This document shows positions 42,228 through 52,257 of a stretch of 64,000 nt of DNA, piece by piece. Position 1 is the stretch's first letter. Each line of letters begins with the position of its first letter. Position numbers and translations under genes: made by a program. Source of the stretch: Paraliobacillus ryukyuensis (lineage in GTDB: Bacteria > Bacillota > Bacilli > Bacillales > Amphibacillaceae); assembly GCF_003315295.1 (NCBI RefSeq), contig NZ_QNRI01000009.1:1-64000 (forward strand). Direction: 5' to 3'. The notes below the pieces were generated by a model. The model had not been told where the DNA came from and made no database searches. It was given only the letters and a program-made list of their open reading frames with translations.

Positions 42228-43070
42228 ATGCAACGAATGAAACAAAAACATGCCATCAGCATTGTAGTAGGAATTATACTTTGCTCGCTTTTGTTGCTTG
42301 CGTTCGTATACGCTGAACCTACTGATTCAAAAAATCAAAGGGAACAAACACCTACATTATTTATTCATGGATATAAAGGCGGGCCAAGATCTTTTCAGAC
42401 AATGTTGCAAAGAATGGAACATAATAATTGGGCAGAAAAAGCAATGGTTATCCATGTGGCGCCTAATGGGGATATTGTCTTCGGTGGTCGATTAGCTAAG
42501 CATCATAACCCACTTATTCAAGTGATCTTTGCTGAAGATAAAGCCAGTATTGCCCAGCAGACGATATGGATAGAAGATATTTTGTACAGACTTAAGAACA
42601 TTTACGAAATTGATCAAGTAAATATAGTCGGTCACTCCATGGGTGGTCTTACTGCAACCAACACTATTTTACAAGACTCCATGAATAAAGAATTTCCACA
42701 TGTTGAAAAGCTTGTCGTTATTGCTAGCCCATTTAAAGGGATTGATAAAAATAACTACTTTAAAGTTAATAAAGGGAATGCGGCAGTCGATCTAAGGCCA
42801 CATTCTCAGGCATTAACAAACATGATTCAACGTAAAACGTATTTCCCGCCTTCTATCTCTGTTTTAGCAATAGCAGGCGTTAGTAATAATTACGGCACAG
42901 ATGGTCTAGTAAGGCTCGATAGCGCCATGGGGATTGAAGCTATTGTTAATGAAAAACAACTAAAGCGAAAAATCTTTTATAACAAAAGAGCAACCCACTC
43001 CGGACTACATGAACTGGAAGCAGTCGATCAACGAATTGCTACTTTTTTATGGAAGAATACGCTCGAATAG
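42228..43070 (+). CDS. Exported alpha/beta hydrolase, DUF915 family
   Basis: A 280-aa protein with an N-terminal membrane helix (about 9-29) acting as signal anchor, then an alpha/beta-hydrolase fold. TLFIHGYKGGPRSF supplies the oxyanion region, the nucleophile elbow is GHSMGG (S137), Asp is in YGTDGLVRLDSA and His in THSGLHELE, so the triad is complete. DUF915 proteins are lipase/esterase-like, with no assigned substrate. AAGGGAAGGGAG upstream; possibly read through from queC. Confidence 0.82.
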   Translation: MQRMKQKHAISIVVGIILCSLLLLAFVYAEPTDSKNQREQTPTLFIHGYKGGPRSFQTMLQRMEHNNWAEKAMVIHVAPNGDIVFGGRLAKHHNPLIQVIFAEDKASIAQQTIWIEDILYRLKNIYEIDQVNIVGHSMGGLTATNTILQDSMNKEFPHVEKLVVIASPFKGIDKNNYFKVNKGNAAVDLRPHSQALTNMIQRKTYFPPSISVLAIAGVSNNYGTDGLVRLDSAMGIEAIVNEKQLKRKIFYNKRATHSGLHELEAVDQRIATFLWKNTLE

Positions 43071-43113
43071 TTCAATAGCTAAAAGACCAACAAAATGAAT
43101 ATTTTTATGATAC

Positions 43114-43998
43114 TTAATTGTGTTGGTTTAGATGATGATACAATGCACCGTATAAGTTGGCTGCATTTTGAAAGGCACACGTTACCACATGCGGTTTCGC
43201 TTGGTGAAATGGATTGGCTTGTTTAAGCGCCTCAATTGCTTGGTTAATTCCTTTTAAAACGATCGGCTGGACACTAATCCCTCCACCAATTGCAATGATG
43301 TCCGGATCGATAATATATTGTATATTTAAAATCCAAAAAGCAATCCGTTTGCAATAATGATTAAATATCGTCGTAGCTTCTTTATCCCCATCATTAATAT
43401 AGCGAAATGCTGTTTCACCATCGTTCTTATCGAACTGTTTTTGCTCGGCTATTTGGTTAATCATATTGATAGCTGATCCAGATGTTCCTGCGACACTAGC
43501 CTTATTGTTTTCTTGATTAACACAATCCATTAATAAACTAAATTCGCCAGCTTGTAAATCTTTGCCCCGATGCAGTTTGTCATTGATAATTAGGCCACCA
43601 CCTAAACCGGTACCCAAGATAACGACAACTGCGTTTCTATATCCTTTCACACTACCTAACCACCATTCTGCTAAAGCAGCGCTCTTTCCGTCATTTTCAA
43701 TCGAAACAGGTACTTGACATTTTTCTTGTAAAGCCTTAGCTAGATTGTAGTTATGTAAATACCTTAAGCTTCCCCCATAGTAAACGACCCCTGTATCAAC
43801 ATCGATTGTCCCAGGACAGCTAACGGCAATGCCTTTTACTTGATTAGAGTTTTGAAAAAATAGGTCTGCCATTTTATTGACCAAATCTTGAGGGCTGTCA
43901 TATGGAGTTTCAAATTTTCCATCCGCTAACATCTCCCCATCAGCCGTCATCCAGGCATGTTTAACAAACGTACCGCCGATATCAAAAACTAAATACAT
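43114..43998 (-). CDS. ROK-family sugar kinase
   Basis: A 294-aa ROK kinase. The phosphate-1 motif is VFDIGGTFVKHAWM. The family Asp is in SIENDGKSAALAEWWLGSVK, the phosphate-2 region is VVILGTGLGGGLIIN and the C-terminal block is IIAIGGGISVQP. The usual ROK Zn motif (CxCGxxGC) is missing: after GEFSLLMD the Cys cluster is absent, as in BglK-type beta-glucoside kinases. It phosphorylates a hexose or hexoside with ATP; the substrate is not fixed. CAGGAGAGA before the ATG. No sugar transporter adjacent. Confidence 0.83.
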   Translation of the reverse strand: MYLVFDIGGTFVKHAWMTADGEMLADGKFETPYDSPQDLVNKMADLFFQNSNQVKGIAVSCPGTIDVDTGVVYYGGSLRYLHNYNLAKALQEKCQVPVSIENDGKSAALAEWWLGSVKGYRNAVVVILGTGLGGGLIINDKLHRGKDLQAGEFSLLMDCVNQENNKASVAGTSGSAINMINQIAEQKQFDKNDGETAFRYINDGDKEATTIFNHYCKRIAFWILNIQYIIDPDIIAIGGGISVQPIVLKGINQAIEALKQANPFHQAKPHVVTCAFQNAANLYGALYHHLNQHN

Positions 43999-44058
43999 GT
44001 TATCTCTCCTGTCTGTAAAAGTATATTTATAGATAGCTAGTCAAGCGGTTATGTTTTG

Positions 44059-44625
44059 TTACGCCCCTCTTAATTTGGCAAACAAACACGTATCTCGCAA
44101 ATCATTCCCATTCACCGCGACAGAATCTTTTAAAAATATACCCTCTAACGTAAATCCTAATCGTTCTGGTATCGCTCTACTTTTCTGATTTTTTTCGTCA
44201 CAACAAATTTCAATACGATTAGCACCTAATGCATCAAAGGCAAATTGACAAATCCCTTGTACCGCTTCTGTCATATATCCTTGACCACTATAGCGTGTAT
44301 CAAGCCAATAACCAATTTCAAAACGTGGCACATCCCAATTAATTTGATGTAAACCAGAAGAACCTATTAATACACCTGTTTGTTTATTAAAAAGTAATAA
44401 ACGCAAATCTTCTCTCTTAATAAATTTCACATAAGCTTCTCGCATATTAATCTCTGTTTCTTCTTCCGTTTGGTCTTTTTGAGCAAAGGAGAGCCATTGT
44501 TTCAGTTCTTCTTTAGAAGCTTGGATTGCTTGATAAACTGCTTTGCCATCTCCAGGTTTTGGTGAACGAATTAATAAGCGTTCTGTTTCAAATTGATCTG
44601 GAAAGTCTAGTAAAATTGGATTCAT
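44059..44625 (-). CDS. RimJ/RimL-type GNAT N-acetyltransferase
   Basis: A 188-aa GNAT enzyme. FETERLLIRSPKPGDGKAVY is the standard RimL-type N-terminus. FEIGYWLDTRYSGQGYMTEA carries the acetyl-CoA loop (Q/RxxGxG/A), and ANRIEICCDEKNQKSRAIPE leads to RLGFTLEGIFLKDSVAVNG. It acetylates a protein N-terminus or small amine; target unknown. AAAAGGAGTG precedes the ATG. Confidence 0.85.
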   Translation of the reverse strand: MNPILLDFPDQFETERLLIRSPKPGDGKAVYQAIQASKEELKQWLSFAQKDQTEEETEINMREAYVKFIKREDLRLLLFNKQTGVLIGSSGLHQINWDVPRFEIGYWLDTRYSGQGYMTEAVQGICQFAFDALGANRIEICCDEKNQKSRAIPERLGFTLEGIFLKDSVAVNGNDLRDTCLFAKLRGA

Positions 44626-44789
44626 TGCGTTACACTCCTTTTCATTAGGTCTTCCACCTTACTGCGTAATATTTTTTGTATATAATCCTTGGTTGTAAAA
44701 AGTCTATCGTGCTTCCGCCTAATAGTAAAGACTGATTTTTCTTTACAAAAAAAGCAAGGATTTCGAGTAAGTTGTGCAACTAGTACTTT

Positions 44790-45196
44790 TTAGTAACCCA
44801 TTATACTTACCCTTGTTTCCTTGCCATCTTTATAAAATCTCACATATTCATACGCTTTGTTTAATTGATACTTATATAGCTTTGCTTTTGCTGTACCTGT
44901 TTTATCGGGTTCCTGGATTTGATTGATGAACCTCATAGCTATTTCCTTGTTCTTTTAATTCAATCTGATCATATCCCGTCATTTAAGAATGAGGGATCAA
45001 GGTATAGATAGAAAATAGTGCTATTTTTAATAATTTGATGCATTCCACTTGCTTGTAAAGTCAAGTCTTTAATATAGGATGTGATTTCCTTTGGCGCTCG
45101 GTTCAACGGCACCTCAGAATAAGACAATGCATTTGTCTGTTGATTAGAGCAAGCAACAAGTAACATGGTAAACAACAACGCTATTGTGCATAGCAA
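44790..45196 (-). pseudogene. Frameshifted small lipoprotein gene
   Basis: Begins MLCTIALLFTMLLVACSNQQ (lipobox LVAC) and continues to YLYLDPSFLNDGI, where it stops. The next frame carries GYDQIELKEQGNSYEVHQSN, and a third carries QEPDKTGTAKAKLYKYQLNK, AYEYVRFYKDGKETRVSIMG and Y-stop at 44790. Two frameshifts break a lipoprotein of about 134 aa. TTG start with AGAAGGAAG upstream. No family recognised. Confidence 0.65.
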
Positions 45197-45269
45197 TATT
45201 CCACTTCCTTCTATATTTTTATTTACTAGCTCTATTGTAGCACCGAAAAGGAAATAATCCCCTGTTTAA

Positions 45270-45291
45270 AAAATTGTTTTTTTACAATTTT
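45270..45291 (-). terminator. Weak AT-rich hairpin after the ABC exporter
   Basis: AAAATTGT pairs with ACAATTTT around a T-rich loop, with TTTT continuing on the minus strand. It lies 33 nt after the permease stop. Confidence 0.4.
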
Positions 45292-45323
45292 CAAGTGATG
45301 AAACTCACATCATGTAATGTCTT

Positions 45324-46928
45324 TTATCTGTTCACATCTCGTTTGTTCATGGTTAGAAAACCAATAAACGTAAGGCCAACAGCGAGCATTGTTAGTACAA
45401 TTAATGGCTTGTAACGAAGCATTTCCATCGGCAGTTCAGGGATATGAGCAAACGGCGAAAGGCTTGCCATCCACGTTGGAAAATCTAATAACTGTCCTAG
45501 ATAAACTACAACAAACGTAAATAATATATAGAACCAACTAAGAGCTGTTACCTTTGGAGCCACGCCTACCAATAATACCGATAGACCAATCATTACCCAT
45601 AGAGCTGGAAGATACACGAGCATTGCCTGTACTAACGTCGCAAAAGTAGTGTCAATTGCTAAGACCGCTAATCCGGTACTAGCTAAGCCACTAACAGCTA
45701 CGAGCAACATCACCACACTCGTTCCAAAAGCAATCACCACATAACTTCCCAGTAGTTTGGTTCGAGAGACCGCTCTGGCTAAAAGATGTTCGATTCGTTG
45801 CTTCTTCTCTTCCGATTTCACTTTCATTAACGTCATGACCACAGGTACGGTAGCGATGATCGCCATGATTACCATTAACATCGATAAAAATTGTTCGGTG
45901 ATAGCTTCGTCTTGATCAGATGCTAGCATTTGTTTAAGTACTTCATTTTGTTGAAAAAAAGTGTCCAAGTCCCCCAGTACTGAACCGTAAGAAGCACCGA
46001 TGACAAACATACCGATCACCCAACAGATAAGTGGTAAACGTTGCAGACGTAGAGCTAAACCAAGTGGGGATTGCAACCATCTTGATGCATGTTGCTTTCC
46101 TATGCGTGAAGGCAAAAAACCCACACCCATATCGCGAGTAAAGTTTAGATATAATGCCACCGCATATAGACAACCACTCAGAAACAACGTGAATAAAATC
46201 GGCCACCAATAGTTGTTGACAAACACCTCTGCCCCCAAAACTAAGCCTAATGGCGAAAACCAAGAAATGGTGTTATTGCCGGCATCTCCTATCGCTCGAA
46301 CAAAATAAGCAATACCCAGAACAATAAATGAAAGCATTAAACTCGCTCTCGTATTATTCGCAAGCTGAGCAAACAATAGCGTTACCGATGCAAAGAAAAG
46401 GCCGGTCGCACCTAATACAGATCCATATAGTAGCGAACCTAGTACGTCTATACTCGCTATGTTCAATAAGCTCAATCCAGCCGCAATCACACCTGCCAAC
46501 GCTATATTGGTGCAACCAATAACGAGTACCACAGCATGAGTTGGTGCAAGTCGACCAATTGGTAATGCACGGATCATTTCCAACATACCCTCTTCTTCAT
46601 CGCCGCGCGTTAGGTTAACAACCAATATAATATTCATAATGGCAACAACAACAGCAGTCATTAACAACATCTGGTGTGCTAACATCGCCCCGTCTGTGTA
46701 GTTGTCTAATCCATAACCTTGCCCGACTAGCGCGGCCATTGCTGGATTTTGCATTGTCTCTGCCATGGCTGCACGCTCTTGTTCATTTTGATACAAGCCT
46801 GTAAAAGCAATTGCCACCGATAAGGTCATGATTAAAAACGAAAGAATCCAGATCAATAATTTCACGCGTTCTCTTTTCAAGAAAAAGCGAAATAAAAATA
46901 CTGTTTGATAAGAAGTACGATTAACCAT
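45324..46928 (-). CDS. ABC exporter permease (COG3559-like, 12 helices)
   Basis: A 534-aa double-length ABC-2 type permease. FLFRFFLKRERVKLLIWILS begins the first half, and RLQRLPLICWVIGMFVIGAS the second, each with about six helices, so one chain probably supplies both halves. EEGMLEMIRALPIGRLAPTH and EEKKQRIEHLLARAVSRTKL are the two cytoplasmic coupling loops. The family is annotated as exporters of polyketide antibiotics, but the substrates of most members are unknown. TAATG overlap with its ATPase. Confidence 0.82.
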   Translation of the reverse strand: MVNRTSYQTVFLFRFFLKRERVKLLIWILSFLIMTLSVAIAFTGLYQNEQERAAMAETMQNPAMAALVGQGYGLDNYTDGAMLAHQMLLMTAVVVAIMNIILVVNLTRGDEEEGMLEMIRALPIGRLAPTHAVVLVIGCTNIALAGVIAAGLSLLNIASIDVLGSLLYGSVLGATGLFFASVTLLFAQLANNTRASLMLSFIVLGIAYFVRAIGDAGNNTISWFSPLGLVLGAEVFVNNYWWPILFTLFLSGCLYAVALYLNFTRDMGVGFLPSRIGKQHASRWLQSPLGLALRLQRLPLICWVIGMFVIGASYGSVLGDLDTFFQQNEVLKQMLASDQDEAITEQFLSMLMVIMAIIATVPVVMTLMKVKSEEKKQRIEHLLARAVSRTKLLGSYVVIAFGTSVVMLLVAVSGLASTGLAVLAIDTTFATLVQAMLVYLPALWVMIGLSVLLVGVAPKVTALSWFYILFTFVVVYLGQLLDFPTWMASLSPFAHIPELPMEMLRYKPLIVLTMLAVGLTFIGFLTMNKRDVNR

Positions 46929-47833
46929 TATCGTTCACCTCCGTCGTCCCCTGTCTTTTCATAATGACGGATAAATAAATCTTCTAACGTTGGTGGCATA
47001 CTTTCCAATTTGGTAATACCGAAAGAGCTAACATGTTGCATCACAGCGTCAAGTTGGTCAGAATCCACCTTAAATCTAGAAACATTTCCTTCTTGATCAA
47101 TATCATGGATACCTGGATAAGTAGCTAGGTTGGTCAAGAGCTGTTTTGTTTCCACCATCAACTGCGTACTTGTTAAGTAACGTAATTCAGCCAAGGTTCC
47201 TGTTTCAATTATTTTACCTTGGCGAATAATCCCAACGCGATCACACAACTGTTCCACTTCAGAAAGAATATGACTAGATAAAAAAATACTTGCACCCGCT
47301 TGCTTTGCTTCCTCTACACATGATTGAAAAACACGTTCCATTAACGGATCTAAGCCTGAAGTTGGTTCATCCAAAATATATAGATCTGCATCCGCTGCAA
47401 ACGCAGCAATTAATGCTACTTTTTGGCGATTTCCTTTAGAATAGGTACGACATTTCTTCGTAGGATCAAAATCAAATTTTTTTATTAATGCATCTCTTTT
47501 CTCTCGATCAATGGTTTTACCACGCATTCTCAAGAAAATATCAATTACTTCCCCACCAGTTAAATTGGGCCATAAGTTCACATCACCTGGAACATAAGCA
47601 AGGCGTTTGTGAATAGCGACCGCGTCAGTCCAAGCATTTTTTCCGAAAATCTTCACTTCACCGGAAGTTGCCTGCAAGAGACCTAATAAGATGCGTATGG
47701 TCGTTGATTTACCGGCTCCGTTAGGTCCAATAAATCCATACACTTCCCCTTGTTTCACTTCAATATCTACTCCATCTAAGGCAGTAAATGCACCAAAATC
47801 TTTTCTAAGGTTACTTACTTTCATAATCGTCAT
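46928..47833 (-). CDS. ABC exporter ATPase
   Basis: A 301-aa ATPase of the drug-exporter subfamily. Walker A GPNGAGKSTT, Q-loop region LAYVPGDVNLWPNLTGGEVI, a divergent signature TYSKGNRQKVALIAAFA in place of LSGGQ, Walker B LYILDEPTSGLDPLME and switch His in FLSSHILSEVEQLCDRV. The C-terminal domain of about 90 aa ends in MPPTLEDLFIRHYE, as in DrrA/CcmA-like proteins. ATG 47833 follows GGAGGGTTTGG. Operon with the permease. Confidence 0.87.
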   Translation of the reverse strand: MTIMKVSNLRKDFGAFTALDGVDIEVKQGEVYGFIGPNGAGKSTTIRILLGLLQATSGEVKIFGKNAWTDAVAIHKRLAYVPGDVNLWPNLTGGEVIDIFLRMRGKTIDREKRDALIKKFDFDPTKKCRTYSKGNRQKVALIAAFAADADLYILDEPTSGLDPLMERVFQSCVEEAKQAGASIFLSSHILSEVEQLCDRVGIIRQGKIIETGTLAELRYLTSTQLMVETKQLLTNLATYPGIHDIDQEGNVSRFKVDSDQLDAVMQHVSSFGITKLESMPPTLEDLFIRHYEKTGDDGGER

Positions 47834-48161
47834 CCCAAACCCTCCGATCGCTGATAGAATACCATTTTTAATACAGATACGTATGATAAAGTTTTTTCTA
47901 GTAAGAATCTAAATTCATTTTATTGCTATTTAGTGCTTGCCTTGTTCTTAATACTTCTCTATTGACCCATCATAACCTCGCATACCACCTTGGTCAATTT
48001 ATAAAGGGATGAATTAATAAAGACTTTCAGTGGAAAATTAGTACATTTTTAATACAATTAGATTAACTAAATTTGTGATGTAACACTATTTCTTATTCAA
48101 TGAACAAGCAGGATGGTGCAACAAGTAATTAGCCAATATTTTAAATTGGGGAGAGATAGAG
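47834..48161. other. Gene-free divergent intergenic region
   Basis: 328 nt between the ABC exporter and a small membrane protein. No coding frame. Contains TTGACC/GGTCAA (47962-47967 and 47992-47997), a possible regulator site on the exporter side, but the 24-nt spacing makes this weak. Confidence 0.4.
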
Positions 48162-48479
48162 ATGAAATTAGGAAGCCAGATTCGAGAAAAATACAAAAAT
48201 AGTAATAAGTTATTTTTAGTTTTAAAGGTTTTATTCAGCATTTTTGCCATTTACTTTGCTATTCAGGTTATATTTATATCTATTTTTGGATTAGTAAGTT
48301 CGGATACTTCAACTGATTTTCCAGACTTATTACTTTTCGGTATGCTGGTTTCTTTAGGATTATCTTTTGCTGTTCAACTTGTAGAACAGTTCGTTACGAA
48401 GAAAAGAGGATATTTTACAGGATTACTTATCACCACCATCTTTCTTTTTGGTGTTTCCGTATTTGTGTTGTGGGTATGA
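48162..48479 (+). CDS. Small three-helix membrane protein
   Basis: A 105-aa protein. It has a basic N-terminus (KLGSQIREKYKNSNK), helices at about 19-45, 55-74 and 84-105, and one loop with SSDTSTDFPD. GGGGAGAGATAGAG before the ATG. No family recognised. Stands alone. Confidence 0.6.
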   Translation: MKLGSQIREKYKNSNKLFLVLKVLFSIFAIYFAIQVIFISIFGLVSSDTSTDFPDLLLFGMLVSLGLSFAVQLVEQFVTKKRGYFTGLLITTIFLFGVSVFVLWV

Positions 48480-48697
48480 AATTATGAAGTGAATTTTAAA
48501 TAGGCGGAGTACTTTAGTTAAAGAAGACTGTATGCTGATGTGAAATTGTCAGTTAATTGGGGTTTTTTATAAGATCGACATCAAACCTTACCAAAACTGC
48601 TATATCATAATGTCACCCCTCCTGCATCGAGAGCAAAAGAGATGACTATTTATTCCACAGTTGCTCCCCTTTGTTTAAAAAGTTAACTAATTGGCTC

Positions 48698-49210
48698 CTA
48701 ATCAATCGCTAAACCCATAATAATTGCATCATAGAAGTTATCATCGATTTGAAAATAACGACTGATGCGCCCTTCTTCACGAAAACCAACTCGTTTATAC
48801 AATTGAATCGCTCTATCGTTGTCCGCTCGCACTTCTAGATTAATTTTTCTAATTTGTTGGTTATCTTTTGCCCACTCAATCAATTGTGTGAGCATTGATT
48901 TGGCTATCCCTTTTCCCCAGTAGTGCTTCTGTACGCTAAGACCAAACTCACCATAATGCTTTAACCTTTCTCTCGTTCTCGCCTGAAAGGTCATCATTGC
49001 AATGACACTATCCTGTTCGCACGCAATTAAGAATAGCCGATTAGGATCGTTGTTACTTTGTTCAATCAGGTGCTCTTCTGCTTCTACAGTTACGCTAAAT
49101 TCTCCCTGTCCAAATGTTAGATTGTCCGTTTCTTCCGCCACTAGATTTACATAATCAATGATTTGTGGTGCATCAGCTTTCTTAGGCACTCGAATCATAT
49201 ACTCGCTCAT
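48698..49210 (-). CDS. GNAT N-acetyltransferase
   Basis: A 170-aa acetyltransferase of the RimI-like type. YMIRVPKKADAPQIIDYVNL at the N-terminus, the CoA loop SVQKHYWGKGIAKSMLTQLI (QxxxGxG form) and KINLEVRADNDRAIQLYKRV then GFREEGR are diagnostic. ATG 49210 after AAGGGGATGCAT is used rather than the longer frame into the upstream gene. 10 nt behind the P-loop gene, so co-transcribed. Confidence 0.85.
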   Translation of the reverse strand: MSEYMIRVPKKADAPQIIDYVNLVAEETDNLTFGQGEFSVTVEAEEHLIEQSNNDPNRLFLIACEQDSVIAMMTFQARTRERLKHYGEFGLSVQKHYWGKGIAKSMLTQLIEWAKDNQQIRKINLEVRADNDRAIQLYKRVGFREEGRISRYFQIDDNFYDAIIMGLAID

Positions 49211-49220
49211 ATGCATCCCC

Positions 49221-49781
49221 TTAAAAATCAAATGTTTGCTTAATCCGCAAGGCAACTGTCTCAGCGTCCAAATAAGTATTATCCATACGTAAATAATTCT
49301 TATGTGTTATCTCTCCAGGCAAAGAATTCAAACGATAGGTATCCATTGAAGATAATAATTCCGATTGCGAACGTTCTATATTTTGTTTAGAAGCTTTATG
49401 AGCCAAGCGATTTGGCGTTGTGTTACGCTTTAAACGTTCTTCCACATCTGCTTCTAATTCCACATAATAGATAGACGCACCTGCAGCTTCAAAAATAGCA
49501 GTAACACGTTCCACAAACTCCCAATCTTCCTGTTCATTAAACGCCCAAACATAGGTGAAGATAAAGCCCGGTAAATCACTAGTAGCTACTTCATTAAAGA
49601 TTTCATTACGAAACAAGTTAACTAACCGCCTGAAACCAGGTGTGCCGAAATCAAAAAAGGGCTGGACAAGCTCTATTGTCATATGATTATGAAAGAGTTT
49701 GTAGCCTGTTAAATTTTCTAGTTCTTGCCCAATGGTCATCTTGCCTACCGCCTGCGGACCGTACAACAAAATAAAATTCAT
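49221..49781 (-). CDS. P-loop NTPase, shikimate-kinase-like
   Basis: A 186-aa soluble P-loop protein. Walker A LLYGPQAVGKMTIGQELE; NHMTIELVQPFF and FIFTYVWAFNEQEDWEFVER suit a small kinase fold; VELEADVEERLKRNTTPNR is the lid-like basic helix; NYLRMDNTYLDAETVALRI ends the core. Such AAA_33/shikimate-kinase-like proteins phosphorylate small molecules in some cases; substrate unknown. Paired with the GNAT gene, which suggests a shared detoxification or modification role, only by position. Confidence 0.7.
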   Translation of the reverse strand: MNFILLYGPQAVGKMTIGQELENLTGYKLFHNHMTIELVQPFFDFGTPGFRRLVNLFRNEIFNEVATSDLPGFIFTYVWAFNEQEDWEFVERVTAIFEAAGASIYYVELEADVEERLKRNTTPNRLAHKASKQNIERSQSELLSSMDTYRLNSLPGEITHKNYLRMDNTYLDAETVALRIKQTFDF

Positions 49782-49857
49782 CCAAATCCCTCCATTTTAT
49801 TTATGTTATAGCTTATCGTTCCACAGGCGTAGATGCAAGAACTATTTTAGTTAAAAA

Positions 49858-50958
49858 TCAGTTTTTCACACGTTCCATCAAATTAATGCCAATACCCATA
49901 CAAATGACACCAAACAATAATAAGAAAGCAATTGGTTGTAAAACTGCTTCAAAGCCTTGATTAAATAACATTGCTGACTTCAACGCTTCAATACCATAGC
50001 GAATTGGCATTGCTTTTGATAAAGCAATCATAATACCATTCGACACAGCATCCAATGGCCAAAAGGCGCCGCCTAACATCGCCATCCCTGTGGCTACAAT
50101 TGGGTTAATCGCTTGTAGTTGCTGTGGTTTGCTTGCAACACCAAGTAATAACATTCCTAAGGAAACGATCGCAAATAAGTAAGCGCTGATAGTCACTATC
50201 GTTGGAAGGAAGTCTATCTCATTGTTATAACCAAACAGATAACGGAAGACCAGGAACACAATACCAATTTGCATAAAACCTAAGACAAAACAATAAAACA
50301 AATGCCCCATATATACTTGCCATTTTCGAACTGGTGATAGAATAATCCGATTCCAAGTACCATTCCGTTTTTCCATAATAATATTTGTTAGATTATTAAA
50401 AATTGTATAAATTACAAAGTATAAACTCATCCCAATCATTACTTGGTACCTGTTAGCAGAGCTATCAGTATAGGCCGTTTCATGTAAAGCCTCCGTATGA
50501 ACGGTTAACACAGGAGCATCGAGTGATGCTTCTATCTGATCGCGAATCGCTGCTGGATCATCTACTGTTAAACTTATCTGTTGTAATTGTCGTTCTTTTT
50601 GAAAGACATTCTGTACATATTGTTGGACTGAAACCTGCTCAGGATCTTCGGTTCCAACTAGAAATTGATAATTATTCGGCTGGAGCTCTAATGCATAATG
50701 AAGCTTACCTGTTTTGACTTGCTCTTGTGCTTCTTGTTTCGTTATCATTTCAAATTGATACACGTTAGACTCATTAAGCAAATCTAGCCAAGCAGCTGTT
50801 TTACCTTCACCATAAGCATAAACGGTTTCTTTACCATTAGTTGAGGTGCCAAATCCTCCTATCACGGCAACAAAAACAATCGTTAAAACTACAAATGATA
50901 TCATTAGTGTTGGTGCTCGTTTTAAACGAGTAAATTGTAGCAATAATACAGATTTCAT
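49858..50958 (-). CDS. ABC-2 permease, LnrN-like
   Basis: A 366-aa permease with one N-terminal helix (about 19-37), an extracellular domain of about 140 aa (NGKETVYAYGEGKTAAWLDL through TEALHETAYTDSS) and five C-terminal helices beginning YQVMIGMSLYFVIYTIFNNL. EKRNGTWNRIILSPVRKW is the coupling helix. This ABC2_membrane_3 layout matches the second permease of YfiLMN/LnrLMN-type exporters. The ATG overlaps the stop of the upstream permease (4 nt). Confidence 0.8.
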   Translation of the reverse strand: MKSVLLLQFTRLKRAPTLMISFVVLTIVFVAVIGGFGTSTNGKETVYAYGEGKTAAWLDLLNESNVYQFEMITKQEAQEQVKTGKLHYALELQPNNYQFLVGTEDPEQVSVQQYVQNVFQKERQLQQISLTVDDPAAIRDQIEASLDAPVLTVHTEALHETAYTDSSANRYQVMIGMSLYFVIYTIFNNLTNIIMEKRNGTWNRIILSPVRKWQVYMGHLFYCFVLGFMQIGIVFLVFRYLFGYNNEIDFLPTIVTISAYLFAIVSLGMLLLGVASKPQQLQAINPIVATGMAMLGGAFWPLDAVSNGIMIALSKAMPIRYGIEALKSAMLFNQGFEAVLQPIAFLLLFGVICMGIGINLMERVKN

Positions 50959-52232
50959 GATAGGGACCTCCTTTTCGGAAAGACAACCATACTTATCATA
51001 AATACAATAACAGCAATACCAATTAATTTAATTAGCGTGCTAATGATATCTGTAAAAGCACTACCTTGCATCCATTCGACATAAGCAGCTAATGCCGCAC
51101 CATTTGGTGTCCATTCCCCTATCACCTGAATCATGGACGGGAGCTGTGTGATGGGAAAAAAACTCCCCCCTAGAAATGCAAATATACTTGTGATGCCTCC
51201 AGAGAAAACATTATTAATATGATAACTATTGATTCGTAAGGTTATCGCTGTTAATAGAGAACCAAAGGCCCCGATACAAGTAGCAAGTAAAAACGAAATA
51301 AGCAACATACCTAGCCAAAATACCAGGGAGGTCTGATTAAATGTTTGGAAAATTATAGATGATAGCACAAATAAAATAAATAATTGGATCATCACGATAC
51401 TAGTAGTCGATATTAGCTTACTTGTTAAATATGCAAATGAAGACTTTCCTGATAAAATAATCCGATCGAAAACATGTTGTTTTTTTTCTACATAGGCTTC
51501 ACTAGCTATCATCGAAGCCACATACAAAGCAAACATTACTGCCATTCCAATCGTATAATATTGCATTGCGGTAATCGTTGTCTCGTTCGCTAAAACAGTT
51601 GTCGTTCCCCCAAGTTGCTCCATAGGTTGAGCAGAATCTTGGTACTGTCCTTTGGTTACATTACTTATAGCCGATTCAAAATTTAAATTTTCTGTAAAAC
51701 TATTTATTAAATTTTCAATAATGGAAGCTTCGATACTACCTTTCTCTTCCACCGTTAGTTGTATAGCACTACCTTTCCCTTGGTCAATGTACATTTTAAG
51801 TAAGCTTTTATATGTGAAATTTGCTGGCAATGTAACAATCGCTGCAATCTCTTCATCTTCGAGCGCTTGTTTTGCTTCACTTTCTGTCATTTCCACCGTC
51901 GTTACCATATCGCTTACCTCATCTGTTCCTAACATATCGCGGAGCAAGGTAAAAGGTGCGGTTTTGGAAGCAACTGCTTTAAGTGATTGTTTCTCTTCCT
52001 GTGGCAATTCTAGTTTATCTACTTCTTGATAAAAAGCTGTCAATCCTTCTTGTTCATGATCATCAGACACGATTCCAACTGTCATATCTATTGCTTCACT
52101 TTCTGTACTCCAAATGCCACGTAATGCAAAACCCAAAATAGCAATTAATATGAATGGCATGGTAATTAAAATAGCCAATTCCGTCCGATTCCTAGATAAG
52201 ATCAAAATATCCTTCTTCAAAAATTCAAACAT
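50955..52232 (-). CDS. ABC-2 permease, LnrM-like
   Basis: A 425-aa ABC2_membrane_3 permease. MFEFLKKDILILSRNRTELA begins it, an extracellular region of about 200 aa follows, then TITAMQYYTIGMAVMFALYV and five more helices. The coupling segment is EKKQHVFDRIILSGKSSFAY. ATG 52232 after GAGGAGGGAAGCGA replaces the longer frame overlapping the ATPase gene. With its neighbour it would form the heterodimeric channel of the exporter. Confidence 0.82.
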   Translation of the reverse strand: MFEFLKKDILILSRNRTELAILITMPFILIAILGFALRGIWSTESEAIDMTVGIVSDDHEQEGLTAFYQEVDKLELPQEEKQSLKAVASKTAPFTLLRDMLGTDEVSDMVTTVEMTESEAKQALEDEEIAAIVTLPANFTYKSLLKMYIDQGKGSAIQLTVEEKGSIEASIIENLINSFTENLNFESAISNVTKGQYQDSAQPMEQLGGTTTVLANETTITAMQYYTIGMAVMFALYVASMIASEAYVEKKQHVFDRIILSGKSSFAYLTSKLISTTSIVMIQLFILFVLSSIIFQTFNQTSLVFWLGMLLISFLLATCIGAFGSLLTAITLRINSYHINNVFSGGITSIFAFLGGSFFPITQLPSMIQVIGEWTPNGAALAAYVEWMQGSAFTDIISTLIKLIGIAVIVFMISMVVFPKRRSLS

Positions 52233-52257
52233 TCGCTTCCCTCCTCTCTTGTCTTGA